Shown here in pieces: positions 16,913-26,000 of a stretch of DNA of 64,000 nt (positions are counted from its first letter, which is position 1; every line of letters begins with the position of its first letter). The notes beneath the pieces are model-generated. The model worked only from the letters and a program-made list of their open reading frames with translations. It made no database searches and had not been told where the DNA came from. Source of the stretch: Corallococcus sp. NCRR. Lineage in GTDB: Bacteria; Myxococcota; Myxococcia; Myxococcales; Myxococcaceae. Both the position numbers and the translations under genes were made by a program. The DNA is taken from NCBI RefSeq assembly GCF_026965535.1, contig NZ_CP114039.1:1612001-1676000 (forward strand), in the 5' to 3' direction.

Positions 16913-17307
16913 GCGTCACCGCCTTCCTCGGCGTCCGTGCGTGGGGCAGTGCCCACGAGGACGAAGCGCAGGTGCGGGGTGCGCTTGAGGTTCAGGTGCT
17001 GCGCGAGCCGCGAGCGCAGGAAGCCCTCTGCTCTGACGAGGGCCTCCTTCACGGCGGCGGGGTCCGCGTCGTGCGGCAGCGAGTAGCCGATGCGCACGGT
17101 GCGGCCTTCGGGGGACAGCTCGCAGGACGTCAGCGTGAGGTCTTCGAGCCTGGGGTCGGACAGCTCGCCGCGGAAGAGCAGCGAGACGTCCTCGGAGAGG
17201 GTGGACTGGACGCGCAGGTGACGCGCGGACGGGGCTTCGGAATGGAACAGCGAGGAGCCCGAGCGCCGGAGGGACGCGCGGGGACGGCGATGCCTGGAAG
17301 AGGACAT
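16909..17307 (-). CDS. RbfA-family ribosome-binding factor coupled to rtcB
   Basis: A 132-residue protein with the RbfA KH-like fold. The matching segments are RVQSTLSEDVSLLFRGELSDPRL, LTSCELSPEGRTVRIGYSLP and LRSRLAQHLNLKRTPHLRFVL. RbfA binds the 30S subunit near 16S helix 1 during maturation. The standard rbfA normally sits in the nusA-infB operon, so this is probably a second copy. The ATG at 17307 gives the normal length and a basic N-terminus; the ribosome binding site is weak. The ATGA overlap with rtcB implies shared function in RNA or ribosome repair. Confidence 0.8.
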   Translation of the reverse strand: MSSSRHRRPRASLRRSGSSLFHSEAPSARHLRVQSTLSEDVSLLFRGELSDPRLEDLTLTSCELSPEGRTVRIGYSLPHDADPAAVKEALVRAEGFLRSRLAQHLNLKRTPHLRFVLVGTAPRTDAEEGGDA

Positions 17308-17476
17308 GAATGAAGACGGATTCCTGCAAGCCGTGCCGGAGCACGGCCGGGTGTGCACGCGAACGGCTCCGCGCGGACACGCCGTCTGGACCTCACGGCA
17401 ATGGCGTCCTCCACGACCAAAGGCGGCGCTCACCTGGGCGCGGCCTTCGGACGGGCGCTGGACGCCGCCGGTGACG

Positions 17477-17530
17477 CTAGAAGCGCGACCCCGCGGAGCG
17501 GACCGAGACCACCTTGGCGACACGTCCCAT
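17477..17530 (-). CDS. Possible 17-residue leader or microprotein
   Basis: A short frame, MGRVAKVVSVRSAGSRF, preceded by GGGAGGTG six bases before the ATG, the best ribosome binding site in this region. It lies 169 bases upstream of the rbfA-rtcB genes on the same strand. It is basic and has no signal peptide. It could be a leader peptide of the rbfA-rtcB transcript, a conserved microprotein, or chance. Besides this frame, nothing else gene-like is seen between 17308 and 17711. Confidence 0.35.
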   Translation of the reverse strand: MGRVAKVVSVRSAGSRF

Positions 17531-17711
17531 GGCACACCTCCCGCCGCGCGAGCCGATGCGCGGACCGTCCACGGACGCGGGGGCCTTCCAGGTCCTGACA
17601 AAGGGCGGTGCTGTCCTCTGGTGACCAGCCGTTCCATCCACCATCCGACGCGCGGCGACAGTCGGATTGGCGGGACGGCCGTCACCGGGCAAGCAGGGGC
17701 CAGGAGGCGTC

Positions 17712-19103
17712 ATGGCCGAGACTTTCGACGTGGTGGTGATTGGGGCGGGTCCCGCGGGCGAGAACGCGGGCGCGCGCGCGGCGGCGGGGGGTTTGAAGGT
17801 CGCGCTGGTGGAGCAGGAGCTCCTGGGCGGCGAGTGCTCCTACTGGGCCTGCATGCCCAGCAAGGCGCTGCTGCATCCCAGCGAGACGCTGTGGCTCGCG
17901 AAGCACACGCCCGGCGTGCGCGAGCTCATCCAGGGCCCGCTCAAGGCGGACGCCGTGCTCAAGCACCGCGACCAGATGGTGTCCGGCTACGACGACAAGT
18001 CCCAGGTGAAGTGGGCGGAGGGCGCGAAGCTCACCGTCATGCGCGGCCACGGCCGGCTCACCGGCCCGCGCAAGGTGGCCGTCACGGGCAAGGACGGCAA
18101 GGTGCGCGAGCTGGACGTGAAGCAGGCCGTCGTCATCGCCACGGGCAGCAAGCCGCGCCTGCCGGACATCCCGGGCCTCAAGGACTCCAAGCCGTGGGAC
18201 AACCGCGAGGGCACCGGCGCCAAGGCCGTGCCGGGCCGGCTGGTGGTGCTGGGCGGCGGCGTGGAGGCGGTGGAGCTGGCGCAGGCGTGGCGCGAGCTGG
18301 GCTCGGAGGTGACGCTGGTGCAGCGCGGGCCGCGCGTGCTCAAGCGCTTCGAACCCTTCGTGAGCGAGCAGGTGGCCGAGGCGCTGCGCGACTCCGGCGT
18401 GCGCGTGCTGCTGGAGACGCAGGCCACCAAGGTGCAGCGCTCCGGCGAAAAGGGCGAGTACACCATCACGCTGACCGGCGGGGACACGCTGCGCGCGGAC
18501 GCGCTGCTCGTCGCCATGGGCCGCACCGCTCGCACGGACGACCTGGGCCTGGACACGGTGGGGCTCAAGCCCGGCGCGTCCATCGAGGTGGATGATCAGC
18601 TCCGCGCCACGGGCGTGGACGGCGGCTGGCTGTACGCGTGCGGCGACGCGAACGGGCGCAACCTGCTCACGCACATGGGCAAGTACCAGGCGCGGCTCTT
18701 GGGCGACGTCATTCTGGGCAAGCCCGCGAAGGCGTGGGCGGACGCGAAGGCCACGCCGCAGGTCATCTTCACGCACCCGCAGGTGGGCAGCGTGGGCCTC
18801 ACCGAGGAGAAGGCGCGCAAGGCGGGCGTGCCGGTGAAGACCGTGGAGTACGAGCTGGGCAACGTGGCGGGCGCGTCCGTCATGGGCAAGGACCTCAAGG
18901 GCACGGCCAAGCTGGTGGTGGACGAGCAGCGTCGGGTCATCGTGGGCGCCACGTTCACCGGTCCAGGCGTGGGCGAGATGATCCACGCGGCCACCATCGC
19001 CGTCGCGGGCGAGGTGCCGCTGGACACGCTCTGGCACGCGGTGCCGTCGTACCCCACCGTGAGCGAGGTGTGGCTGCGGCTCCTGGAAGCCTACGGCCTG
19101 TGA
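17712..19103 (+). CDS. FAD-dependent pyridine nucleotide-disulfide oxidoreductase (dihydrolipoamide dehydrogenase-like)
   Basis: A 463-residue class I flavin disulfide oxidoreductase. It has an N-terminal FAD motif (VVVIGAGPAGENAG), the redox pair in GGECSYWACMPSKALLHP (C-x4-C), and a central NAD(P) motif (LVVLGGGVEAVELAQ). The second FAD motif is YACGDANGRNLLTH. The C-terminal dimerisation domain has the His-Glu pair in HAVPSYPTVSE. The SYWACMPSK variant departs from the usual LNVGCIPSK of lipoamide dehydrogenase, so the substrate may differ. AGGAGG precedes the ATG at 17712. It is not next to 2-oxoacid dehydrogenase genes. Confidence 0.85.
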   Translation: MAETFDVVVIGAGPAGENAGARAAAGGLKVALVEQELLGGECSYWACMPSKALLHPSETLWLAKHTPGVRELIQGPLKADAVLKHRDQMVSGYDDKSQVKWAEGAKLTVMRGHGRLTGPRKVAVTGKDGKVRELDVKQAVVIATGSKPRLPDIPGLKDSKPWDNREGTGAKAVPGRLVVLGGGVEAVELAQAWRELGSEVTLVQRGPRVLKRFEPFVSEQVAEALRDSGVRVLLETQATKVQRSGEKGEYTITLTGGDTLRADALLVAMGRTARTDDLGLDTVGLKPGASIEVDDQLRATGVDGGWLYACGDANGRNLLTHMGKYQARLLGDVILGKPAKAWADAKATPQVIFTHPQVGSVGLTEEKARKAGVPVKTVEYELGNVAGASVMGKDLKGTAKLVVDEQRRVIVGATFTGPGVGEMIHAATIAVAGEVPLDTLWHAVPSYPTVSEVWLRLLEAYGL

Positions 19104-19145
19104 TTGCGGCGGGGCGCCCCCGCGTGGAATGGTGCGCGCCCCACC

Positions 19146-20369
19146 GTGTCCCCGTCCGTGAATGAGCCCGCCCGCCACCGCGCATCCCTGAAGGTGGAGT
19201 GGGCGCTGCTCCTGGTGCTCGCCGTGGCGGCCGTGGCGGTGGGACAGCATCCCCGGCGCGGCGCGGACTTCCGCGTCTACCTCACCGCCGCCGAGCGCTT
19301 CCGCGAGGGCACGGACCTCTACCGCGCCGAGGACGGCACCATGCCGTTCAAGTACGCGCCCGTCACCGCGCCCCTGTTCCTCCCCTTCACCGCCGTGCCG
19401 CCGCGCGTGGCCGTAGCGCTGTGGAACCTGGGCTCCGTGCTCGCGCTCGGCGCCGTGTCCGTGCTCACGCGCCGCGCGGCCCCCAGGAACGCAGAGGCGA
19501 CGCCGTGGCCCTGGGCGCCGGTGCTCGCCACCGCCGCGCTGCTGCCCGCGTTCTCCTTCGAAATCTTCTACGGCCAGGTGGACCTCGTGCTGCTGTGGCT
19601 GGGGGTGCTCGCGGCCGTGGGCGCGGAGCGGGGCCGGACGTGGGGCCCCGGCGCGGCCTTCGCCGTGGCGTGCTTGCTCAAGCCTCCGGCCGCGCTCCTG
19701 GGGTTGTTCTTCCTGGCGCGCCGGCACTGGCGGGTGGCGGGGACCACCGCCCTCTTCGGCGTCCTGCTGGTGCTGCCCACGCTGGGCCGCTACGGGTGGG
19801 CGGGCACGCTGTCACAGCTGCGTGACTGGACGGAGACCCTGGCGCGCACCACGCCGCCGTGGGCGCTGGGCCACAACCCTCAGGGCCTGCCCACGCTGCT
19901 GCTGTCGCTGGTGCTGCCTCCGGAGTCCATCCCTCCCGCGGGCGCGATGACGCTGGCGCAGGTCGTGGCGCTGGGGCTGTTCATCGGCGCGCTCGTGTGG
20001 GCGCGGCCCGGTCCGGTGGAGTTGCTCGCGTTCTGCTGCCTGGGCGTCACGCTTCTGTCACCGTTGGCGTGGCGCGCGAACTACCTGCTCGCCTGGCCGG
20101 TGATCCGCGCGGCGCTGGAGGGGCGCTCGCGGCTGGGGCAGGCGTGCGTGGCCGGCGTGGCCCTCATCGGCATGGCCCTGTCCGACGCGGTGTTGGGCGC
20201 GGACCCGGCCCGGCGCGTGTTGCTCTTCCGGCCGTTCGCGGTGGCGTACGCCGCCCTGCTGATCGCGCTGTTGTGGCAGACGCGGCGCCATGGGACGCCC
20301 ACGGCGGTGCTCTCCGACAAGACCGTGACCCACCTGCCGCGCGGATTTTTGAACGCTCGCGGTTCGTGA
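19146..20369 (+). CDS. GT87/DUF2029-family membrane glycosyltransferase-like protein
   Basis: A polytopic membrane protein of about 407 residues with around nine or ten hydrophobic segments. Its early soluble loop reads ADFRVYLTAAERFREGTDLY and then FKYAPVTAPLFLPF. This is the GT-C signature of DUF2029/GT87 (mannosyl- or arabinofuranosyl-transferase) proteins, in which an Asp after the first helix is catalytic. Such enzymes add sugars from polyprenyl-phosphate donors on the periplasmic side. The start is uncertain: GTG at 19146 or 19158 are candidates and no strong ribosome binding site decides. It lies 42 bases downstream of the flavoprotein gene. Confidence 0.75.
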   Translation: MSPSVNEPARHRASLKVEWALLLVLAVAAVAVGQHPRRGADFRVYLTAAERFREGTDLYRAEDGTMPFKYAPVTAPLFLPFTAVPPRVAVALWNLGSVLALGAVSVLTRRAAPRNAEATPWPWAPVLATAALLPAFSFEIFYGQVDLVLLWLGVLAAVGAERGRTWGPGAAFAVACLLKPPAALLGLFFLARRHWRVAGTTALFGVLLVLPTLGRYGWAGTLSQLRDWTETLARTTPPWALGHNPQGLPTLLLSLVLPPESIPPAGAMTLAQVVALGLFIGALVWARPGPVELLAFCCLGVTLLSPLAWRANYLLAWPVIRAALEGRSRLGQACVAGVALIGMALSDAVLGADPARRVLLFRPFAVAYAALLIALLWQTRRHGTPTAVLSDKTVTHLPRGFLNARGS

Positions 20370-20396
20370 CCCAATCGAGACATCGCCGGGGGCAAA

Positions 20397-20440
20397 GTGT
20401 CACGGAGCCTGAACCTTCGTGACACACGGTGTCGCTATAT
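20397..20440 (+). promoter_or_regulatory. Inverted repeat and candidate promoter of the tonB operon
   Basis: GTGTCACG (20397-20404) and CGTGACAC (20418-20425) form a perfect 8-bp inverted repeat around 13 bases. Ten bases on lies CTATAT (20435-20440), a plausible -10, 11 bases before the tonB ATG. GAACCTT (20411-20417) could serve as an ECF-type -35. The repeat would place a dimeric regulator between the promoter elements. The elements are seen; the regulation is inferred. Confidence 0.4.
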
Positions 20441-20451
20441 GCGTCCCCGTC

Positions 20452-21228
20452 ATGTTCGAAACGTTCGACAGCGCCTCCAGCGCCCCCGCCGCCCGGCGGT
20501 TCGCGCTCTCCACCACCGCGTCGGTCGCCGTCTTCGGACTCATCGCCGTGGCGGCGATGACCGCGGCCAACACGGTGAAGGAAGTCATCAAGGAGAAGAA
20601 GGTGGACGTCGTCTTCCGTCCCCCTCCGCCTCCGCCGCCTCCCGTCGTGGAGGTGAAGCCGCCGCCCCTGCCGCCTCCTCCCGTCGCGAAGCCGCCTCCG
20701 CGCGCCGCGCCGCCTGTCGCCAAGGCCGCGCCTCCGCCCGCGGCGGTGCCCACCGTCGCTCCCGCGCCGCTGAAGGCCCCGGACGCGGTGCCGCTCGACA
20801 AGCCGCCCGAGGCTGAGAAGGAAGTGGTCGCCGCGGCGCCCATGGCCGTGGGTGGAACGGGCACGCTCGTCCCTGGCGGTGTGGTGGGTGGCACCGGCAG
20901 CGGCGAGGGCATGGCCATTGGTGGTGGCCGCGCGCAGCCCATCAACCTCCCGGAGACGGGGACGCCGCCGGAGCCGCTGGCCGCGAACCTCATCCCCGAG
21001 TACCCCTCCGACGCCCGCTCCAAGGGGCTCGAGGGCCTGGTCATCCTCAAGGGCGTCGTCGAGGTCGACGGCCGCGTCACCGGCCTCAAGGTGATGCGCG
21101 GCGATGAGCCCTTCGCCAGCGCCGCGCTGGCCGCCGTTCGCACGTGGCGCTTCAAGCCCGCCGTCGTGTCGGGTCAGCCCACCGCCGTCTTCCGCATCTT
21201 CAAGGTCCCGTTCCGCCTCAAGTCCTGA
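20452..21228 (+). CDS. TonB-family energy transducer
   Basis: A 258-residue protein with one N-terminal membrane anchor (about residues 18-38). A long Pro/Lys-rich periplasm-spanning stretch follows (KVDVVFRPPPPPPPP and onward), and the C-terminal TonB domain reads PEYPSDARSKGLEGLVILKGVVEVDGRV...FASAALAAVRTWRFKPA. It transmits proton-motive energy from ExbB-ExbD to outer-membrane receptors. The ATG at 20452 is chosen for its position before the anchor; no good ribosome binding site is seen, so the leader may be very short. It is the first gene of a tonB-exbB-exbD-exbD cluster that runs into a TonB-dependent receptor. Confidence 0.85.
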   Translation: MFETFDSASSAPAARRFALSTTASVAVFGLIAVAAMTAANTVKEVIKEKKVDVVFRPPPPPPPPVVEVKPPPLPPPPVAKPPPRAAPPVAKAAPPPAAVPTVAPAPLKAPDAVPLDKPPEAEKEVVAAAPMAVGGTGTLVPGGVVGGTGSGEGMAIGGGRAQPINLPETGTPPEPLAANLIPEYPSDARSKGLEGLVILKGVVEVDGRVTGLKVMRGDEPFASAALAAVRTWRFKPAVVSGQPTAVFRIFKVPFRLKS

Positions 21229-21259
21229 CGCCTTCCTCCCCCTTCGGAGAGCCACCGCC

Positions 21260-22018
21260 ATGAACTTCAATCTCAAGGAAATCTACGCGCACATGGGCGT
21301 CTTCGCCCTGGGCATCGCCTGGACGCTGATCGCCTTCGCGGTCGCGTCGCTGGCGGTGTTCTTCGAGCGCCTGTTCGTCTTCTTCCGCTCGCGCGCCGCG
21401 TCCCGCCAGTTCGCGGGCCGCGCCGGTCCGCTGCTCGCGCAGCAGCAGCACGACGCGCTGGTGAAGGAGGCGGACGGCAACAAGAGCAGCCACCTGGCGA
21501 TGATGCTGGGCGGCGGCATGAAGACGTTCCTCGCCAAGTCGCGGGCTCCGGCCGGCAAGCTGGGCGCGGTGGAGCTCACGCGGCGCGACCTGGTGCGCAT
21601 CAACGAGCGCATCACCGCGGACGTGCGCCGGGGCATGTCGGTGCTGGCCACGGTGGGTTCGGTGGCGCCGTTCGTCGGTCTGCTCGGCACGGTGGTGGGC
21701 ATCATCGAGGCCTTCGCCGGCATCGCGAAGGAGGGCTCCGGCGGCCTGGGCGCGGTGTCCGCCGGTATCGCGGAGGCGCTCGTCGTGACGGCGCTGGGCC
21801 TGCTGGTCGCCATCCCCGCGGTGCTGATGTTCAACTTCCTGTCCACCCGCGCGGACGCGCTGCTGCTCTCCCTGGAGCAGGCCCGCAGCGAGTTCATGGA
21901 CCACCTGGAGGACATGGCCGGCGACAAGCGCGCGGTGGCGGCCCACGGCGGCTCGCACGCGGGCGCCACGGACGTCGTCTCCACGCGGACCGAGGCGGGC
22001 GATGTCGGCCACGCGTAG
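21260..22018 (+). CDS. exbB: MotA/TolQ/ExbB proton-channel protein
   Basis: A 252-residue inner-membrane protein with three helices, at about residues 12-37, 130-155 and 170-195. It has the signature GSVAPFVGLLGTVVGIIEAF and AEALVVTALGLLVAIPAVLMFN. Five ExbB subunits surround two ExbD helices and use the proton gradient to drive TonB. The ATG at 21260 lies 31 bases after the tonB stop. The 3' end overlaps the first exbD by 17 bases, indicating coupled translation. A His/Ala-rich C-terminal tail extends past the last helix. Confidence 0.9.
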   Translation: MNFNLKEIYAHMGVFALGIAWTLIAFAVASLAVFFERLFVFFRSRAASRQFAGRAGPLLAQQQHDALVKEADGNKSSHLAMMLGGGMKTFLAKSRAPAGKLGAVELTRRDLVRINERITADVRRGMSVLATVGSVAPFVGLLGTVVGIIEAFAGIAKEGSGGLGAVSAGIAEALVVTALGLLVAIPAVLMFNFLSTRADALLLSLEQARSEFMDHLEDMAGDKRAVAAHGGSHAGATDVVSTRTEAGDVGHA

Positions 22019-22409
22019 GAGCCTCACGCCGGAGATGAACGTGACGCCGCTGGTGGACGTGGTGCTCGTCCTCCTGATCATCTTCATGGTCGTCACGCCG
22101 CAATTGGAGGCCGGCGCCGCGGTGGACCTGCCCGCGGCGATGAACCCGGACGCGGAGAACAAGAACCTGGAGCCCACCACGGTGAGCCTGGCGGCCAACG
22201 GGTCGTTCTACCTGGACCGCAAGCAGCTGAACCGGGACGCGCTGGTGGTGGAGTTGAAGGCGCTGCACCAGGCGAAGCCGGACGCGCCCGTCGTGCTCAA
22301 GGCGGACAAGGGCGTGGCGTACGCGCAGGTGCGCGGCGTGTTCAAGGCGATGCAGGACATCGGGTTCCCGGGCATCAGTCTCCAGGTCATCGACCGGAAG
22401 AAGCACTGA
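22002..22409 (+). CDS. exbD: ExbD/TolR-family biopolymer transport protein
   Basis: A 135-residue protein with one N-terminal helix (NVTPLVDVVLVLLIIFMVVTP), whose Asp in PLVDVVL is the proton-carrying residue of ExbD/TolR. A periplasmic domain of about 95 residues follows (VSLAANGSFYLDRKQLNRDAL and onward). It starts inside the exbB gene. This copy and the next share almost the same helix but differ in the periplasmic domain, so they may form a heterodimer in the ExbB pore. Confidence 0.9.
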   Translation: MSATRRSLTPEMNVTPLVDVVLVLLIIFMVVTPQLEAGAAVDLPAAMNPDAENKNLEPTTVSLAANGSFYLDRKQLNRDALVVELKALHQAKPDAPVVLKADKGVAYAQVRGVFKAMQDIGFPGISLQVIDRKKH

Positions 22410-22425
22410 AGGGGAGGCACGCGCC

Positions 22426-22857
22426 ATGGCTTTCGATGTCGGTGGCAATAAGGGCGGCGGCGTCCGCCCCACGATGAACGTGACGCCCCTGGTGGACGTG
22501 GTGTTGGTCCTCCTCATCATCTTCATGGTCGTCACGCCGCTGATGACCAAGAACCTGTGGATGAACGTGCCCGCGAAGCCGGACAAGAAGGAGGAGGCCA
22601 CGCCTCCGCCTCCGGACGCGAAGCCGCCGGTGGTGCTCACGGTGGACAAGGCCGGCACGCTGCGCATCAACCGCGAAGAGGTTCCGCGCGACCAGGTGGT
22701 GGCGCGGCTGCAACGGATGTTGAACGCGCGCGCGGACAAGATCGTCTTCTTCGACGCGGGCGACGCGGTGCCGTACGGAAGTGCGATGGAAGTGCTGGAC
22801 CTGGCGCGGGGCGGGAACATCACCGTCGCCGTGCTGCCGGAACGACTGGCGGACTGA
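22426..22857 (+). CDS. exbD: Second ExbD/TolR-family protein
   Basis: A 143-residue protein with a helix almost identical to the first ExbD (NVTPLVDVVLVLLIIFMVVTP, Asp conserved). A Pro/Lys-rich linker (KPDKKEEATPPPPDAKPP) and a periplasmic domain (VVLTVDKAGTLRINREEVPRDQV) follow. It starts 16 bases after the first copy. Paired exbD genes behind tonB-exbB are known in Proteobacteria and myxobacteria. A long GC hairpin follows its stop, so the energising complex can be transcribed apart from the receptor. Confidence 0.9.
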   Translation: MAFDVGGNKGGGVRPTMNVTPLVDVVLVLLIIFMVVTPLMTKNLWMNVPAKPDKKEEATPPPPDAKPPVVLTVDKAGTLRINREEVPRDQVVARLQRMLNARADKIVFFDAGDAVPYGSAMEVLDLARGGNITVAVLPERLAD

Positions 22858-22868
22858 CTCCAGGCGCC

Positions 22869-22898
22869 CCGCGCGCGGCTTCGTGAAGCCGCGCGCGG
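22869..22898 (+). terminator. Strong GC hairpin after the exbD pair
   Basis: CCGCGCGCGGCTTC (22869-22882) pairs perfectly with GAAGCCGCGCGCGG (22885-22898) around a 2-base GT gap, in practice a 4-6 base loop. Only two T follow, so it may be a partial terminator or message-stabilising hairpin that sets the level of the downstream receptor. Confidence 0.6.
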
Positions 22899-23003
22899 TT
22901 CGTGACGCCGAGTTTTCCCGCCGCCGCCACAGACGTCACAAACCCTTCATCCCAATGCCACGGGCGTCGCGTTGAGTGCGCGTCGCTGTCGGCAAGGAGA
23001 GCC

Positions 23004-26000
23004 GTGTTGTCTTCCTCAAGCTTCGTGCGCGCCTTCGTCGCGTCACTCGTGCTCATCACCCTGCCTGCCTTCGCGCAGGCGCCCGGCGCGGACTCCACCG
23101 CGCCCGCCGCGCCTTCGCCCTCCGCGTCCCCCGGCCAGCAACCGGCCGGAGAGCTTCCGCCTCCGCCGGGCAGCACGCCCGCGACCTCCGCGCCGTCGCA
23201 GCCGGATGGAGCACTGCCTACCAGCCCCGCGCCGTCCCTGGGCACCCAGCCCGGCAGCGCCGCGAACCCGCTGCCTGTTGATCCCGTGCAGCCCGGCAAC
23301 GCGGATCCGTCGCAGGCCGCGCAGCCGGGTAGCGCACCCGCGAGCAACTCGCCCGTGCAGCCCGCGGATCCTTCCGCTCCGACCACCGCGCAGCCGGCTC
23401 CGGCCGACGGTGCCACTCCCTCAGAGGCCACGGCTTCCGATGACGCGGCCATGGGCGACGAGGCCCTGGCCGAGTCCGCCACACCGCCTCCGGGCTTCAC
23501 CGGCATCTACGGCCGGCTGACGGACGAGGCCAACGGTGAGGGCCTCATCGAGGCCACCGTGAAGGTCGTGACGGGCGCCGACAAGCAGGCCCTCACGGAC
23601 CTGGACGGCAACTACCGACTGGCGCTTCCGCCGGGCAAGTACGACCTGCGCGCCTTCTACGACGTGTACCAGGGCCGCCGCATCACGGGCGTCATCGTCA
23701 CGCAGGGTAAGGCCACGAAGCTGGACGTCGCGCTCAGCGCGGACGTGGGCGCGGTGCAGGAGGTCGTCGTCGAGGCCCGCTCCGACCGCCGCGCGGAAGG
23801 CGCCCTGCTCCAGGACCGCAAGAAGGCCGCCGCCGTCTCCGATGCCATCAGCGCGCAGGAGATCGCCCGCACGCCGGACTCCAGCGCCGGTGACGCCGTG
23901 AAGCGCGTGGTCAGCGCCACCGTGGTGGACGGCCGCTACGTGCTGCTGCGCGGCCTGGGTGGCCGCTACGCCACCACGCTCCTCAACGGCGCGCTCCTGC
24001 CCAGCCCGGAGCCGGACGAGCCCAGCGTGCCGCTGGACCTGTTCCCCACCAGCCTGCTGGCCAACCTCAACGTCGTGAAGAGCTACACGCCGGACCTGCC
24101 GGGCACCTTTGGCGGCGGCACGCTGCTCATCGAGACCAACACCTACCCCTCCCAGTTCGAGTTCAAGCCACGCCTCACCCTGGGCGGCGACACCGTCACC
24201 ACCTTCCGCGAGCGCAACTCGCAGGCGCAGGGCGGCTTCGGTGAGACGCTGGGCTTCGCCTCCTCCGACCGCGCCCTGCCCTCCGCGCTCCCCCGCGACC
24301 ACCGCCTGGGCGCGGGCGGCGAGTCAGCGCAGCAACTGGAGAGCCAGTGGGAGAGCTTCTCCAACATCTGGGAGAAGCGCACCACGCGCGCCGCCCCCAA
24401 CCTGGGCCTGGGCGCGTCCCTGGGCAACACGCTGCGCTTCGGCAACCAGCGCCTGGGCTACCTGGCCACCATCAACTACGGCCACCGCGACGGCGTGCAG
24501 ACAGGCGACTTCGCCCGCGCCGCCCGCGACGAGTCCGGCAGCCTCATCTCCCAGGACGTCGCCCGCACCACGCAGGGCTTCTCCACCGCGAACCTCAGCG
24601 GCCTGGCCAGCGTGGGCTACCAGTTCGACCGCGACAACGAGCTGACCCTCTTCAGCCTCTACACGCGCGGCACCGATACGCGCACGTACACCGCCAACGG
24701 CAACAACAACGTGCGCGGCGACACCTACGCCAGCACCCGCCTCCAGTTCATCACCCGCGCCCTGTCCTTCACGCAGCTGCGCGGCTTCCACCGCCTGGGG
24801 CTGCTGGGCGACTCGGAGGTGGACTGGCAGGCCAACCTCTCCCGCGTGGACCGCGACGAGCCGGACACGCGCGACACGCTCTACAGCGCCGCGCTCAACA
24901 ACCCGGACGCGCAGCTGTCCTTCCCCAACCAGCCCAACAGCGGCGAGCGCTTCTTCGCGGAGCTGGGCGAGACGTCCACCGGCGGCAGCCTCAACCTCAC
25001 CCTGCCCTTCAGCTCCGACTTCCGGTTGAAGGTGGGCGGCCTCACGCAGGTGTCCTTCCGCGACTTCAACGCGCGCCGCTTCCGCTACCTGCTCACCGAG
25101 GAGCCGGTGGACCGCACCCAGACCCCCGAGCAGCTCTTCTCGCCTGAGAACGTGGGCACCTCCATCAGCGTGCGCGAGACGACGCGCGCGGATGACGCCT
25201 ACAACGCCTTCCTGGGCATCTACGCCGGCTACGTGTCCGCGGACTACAAGCCCGTGGAGCCGCTGCGCCTGGTGGGCGGCGTGCGCCTGGAGGCGTCCAA
25301 CCAGCAGCTGACGCTCAAGGACCCGTTCACCGGCGTGGAGAGCGACTCCGGCGGTGCGGACCAGAACTACCTGGACGTGCTGCCGTCGCTCAACGCGACC
25401 TACGCGCTGTCTCCGGAAGTGAACCTGCGCGCGGGCTACAGCTACACGCTGGCGCGGCCCACCTTCCGCGAGCTGGCCCCCTTCATCTTCTTCGACTTCG
25501 TGCGCCGCCGGAACGTGTCCGGCAACCCCGACCTGCTGGAGACGCGCATCCACAACGTGGACGTGCGCGCCGAGTGGTTCGTCGGAGAGAACGACGTGCT
25601 GGCCGCGAGCGCCTTCTACAAGCGCTTCCAGAACCCCATCGAGCGCGTCATCCGCAACCCGGACTCGGGCGACCTGGGCTTCGAGAACGCCGCGGGCGCG
25701 GACAGCTACGGCGTGGAGCTGGAGGCGCGCACGTCGCTGGCGCGCTTCAGCCCCGCGCTGCGTCCGGTGCGCGTGGGCGCGAACCTCACGCTCATCCAGT
25801 CGCGGGTGGACCTGGGTGACTCCGCGCTGGGCGCGCAGACGAACAAGGACCGCCCGCTCCAGGGCCAGTCCCCCTACGTGGTCAACGTGAACGTGGGCTA
25901 CGAGCGGCCGGAGAGCGGCACCGAAGTGGCCCTGCTCTACAACGTGTACGGCCAGCGCATCAGCGAGGTCGGCGTGCAGGGCCTGCCGGACGTGTACGAG

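Noticed and set aside
17712-19103. Mercuric reductase
   Set aside because: There is no N-terminal metal-binding domain and no C-terminal Cys pair, and no mer genes lie nearby; a general disulfide oxidoreductase call is safer.
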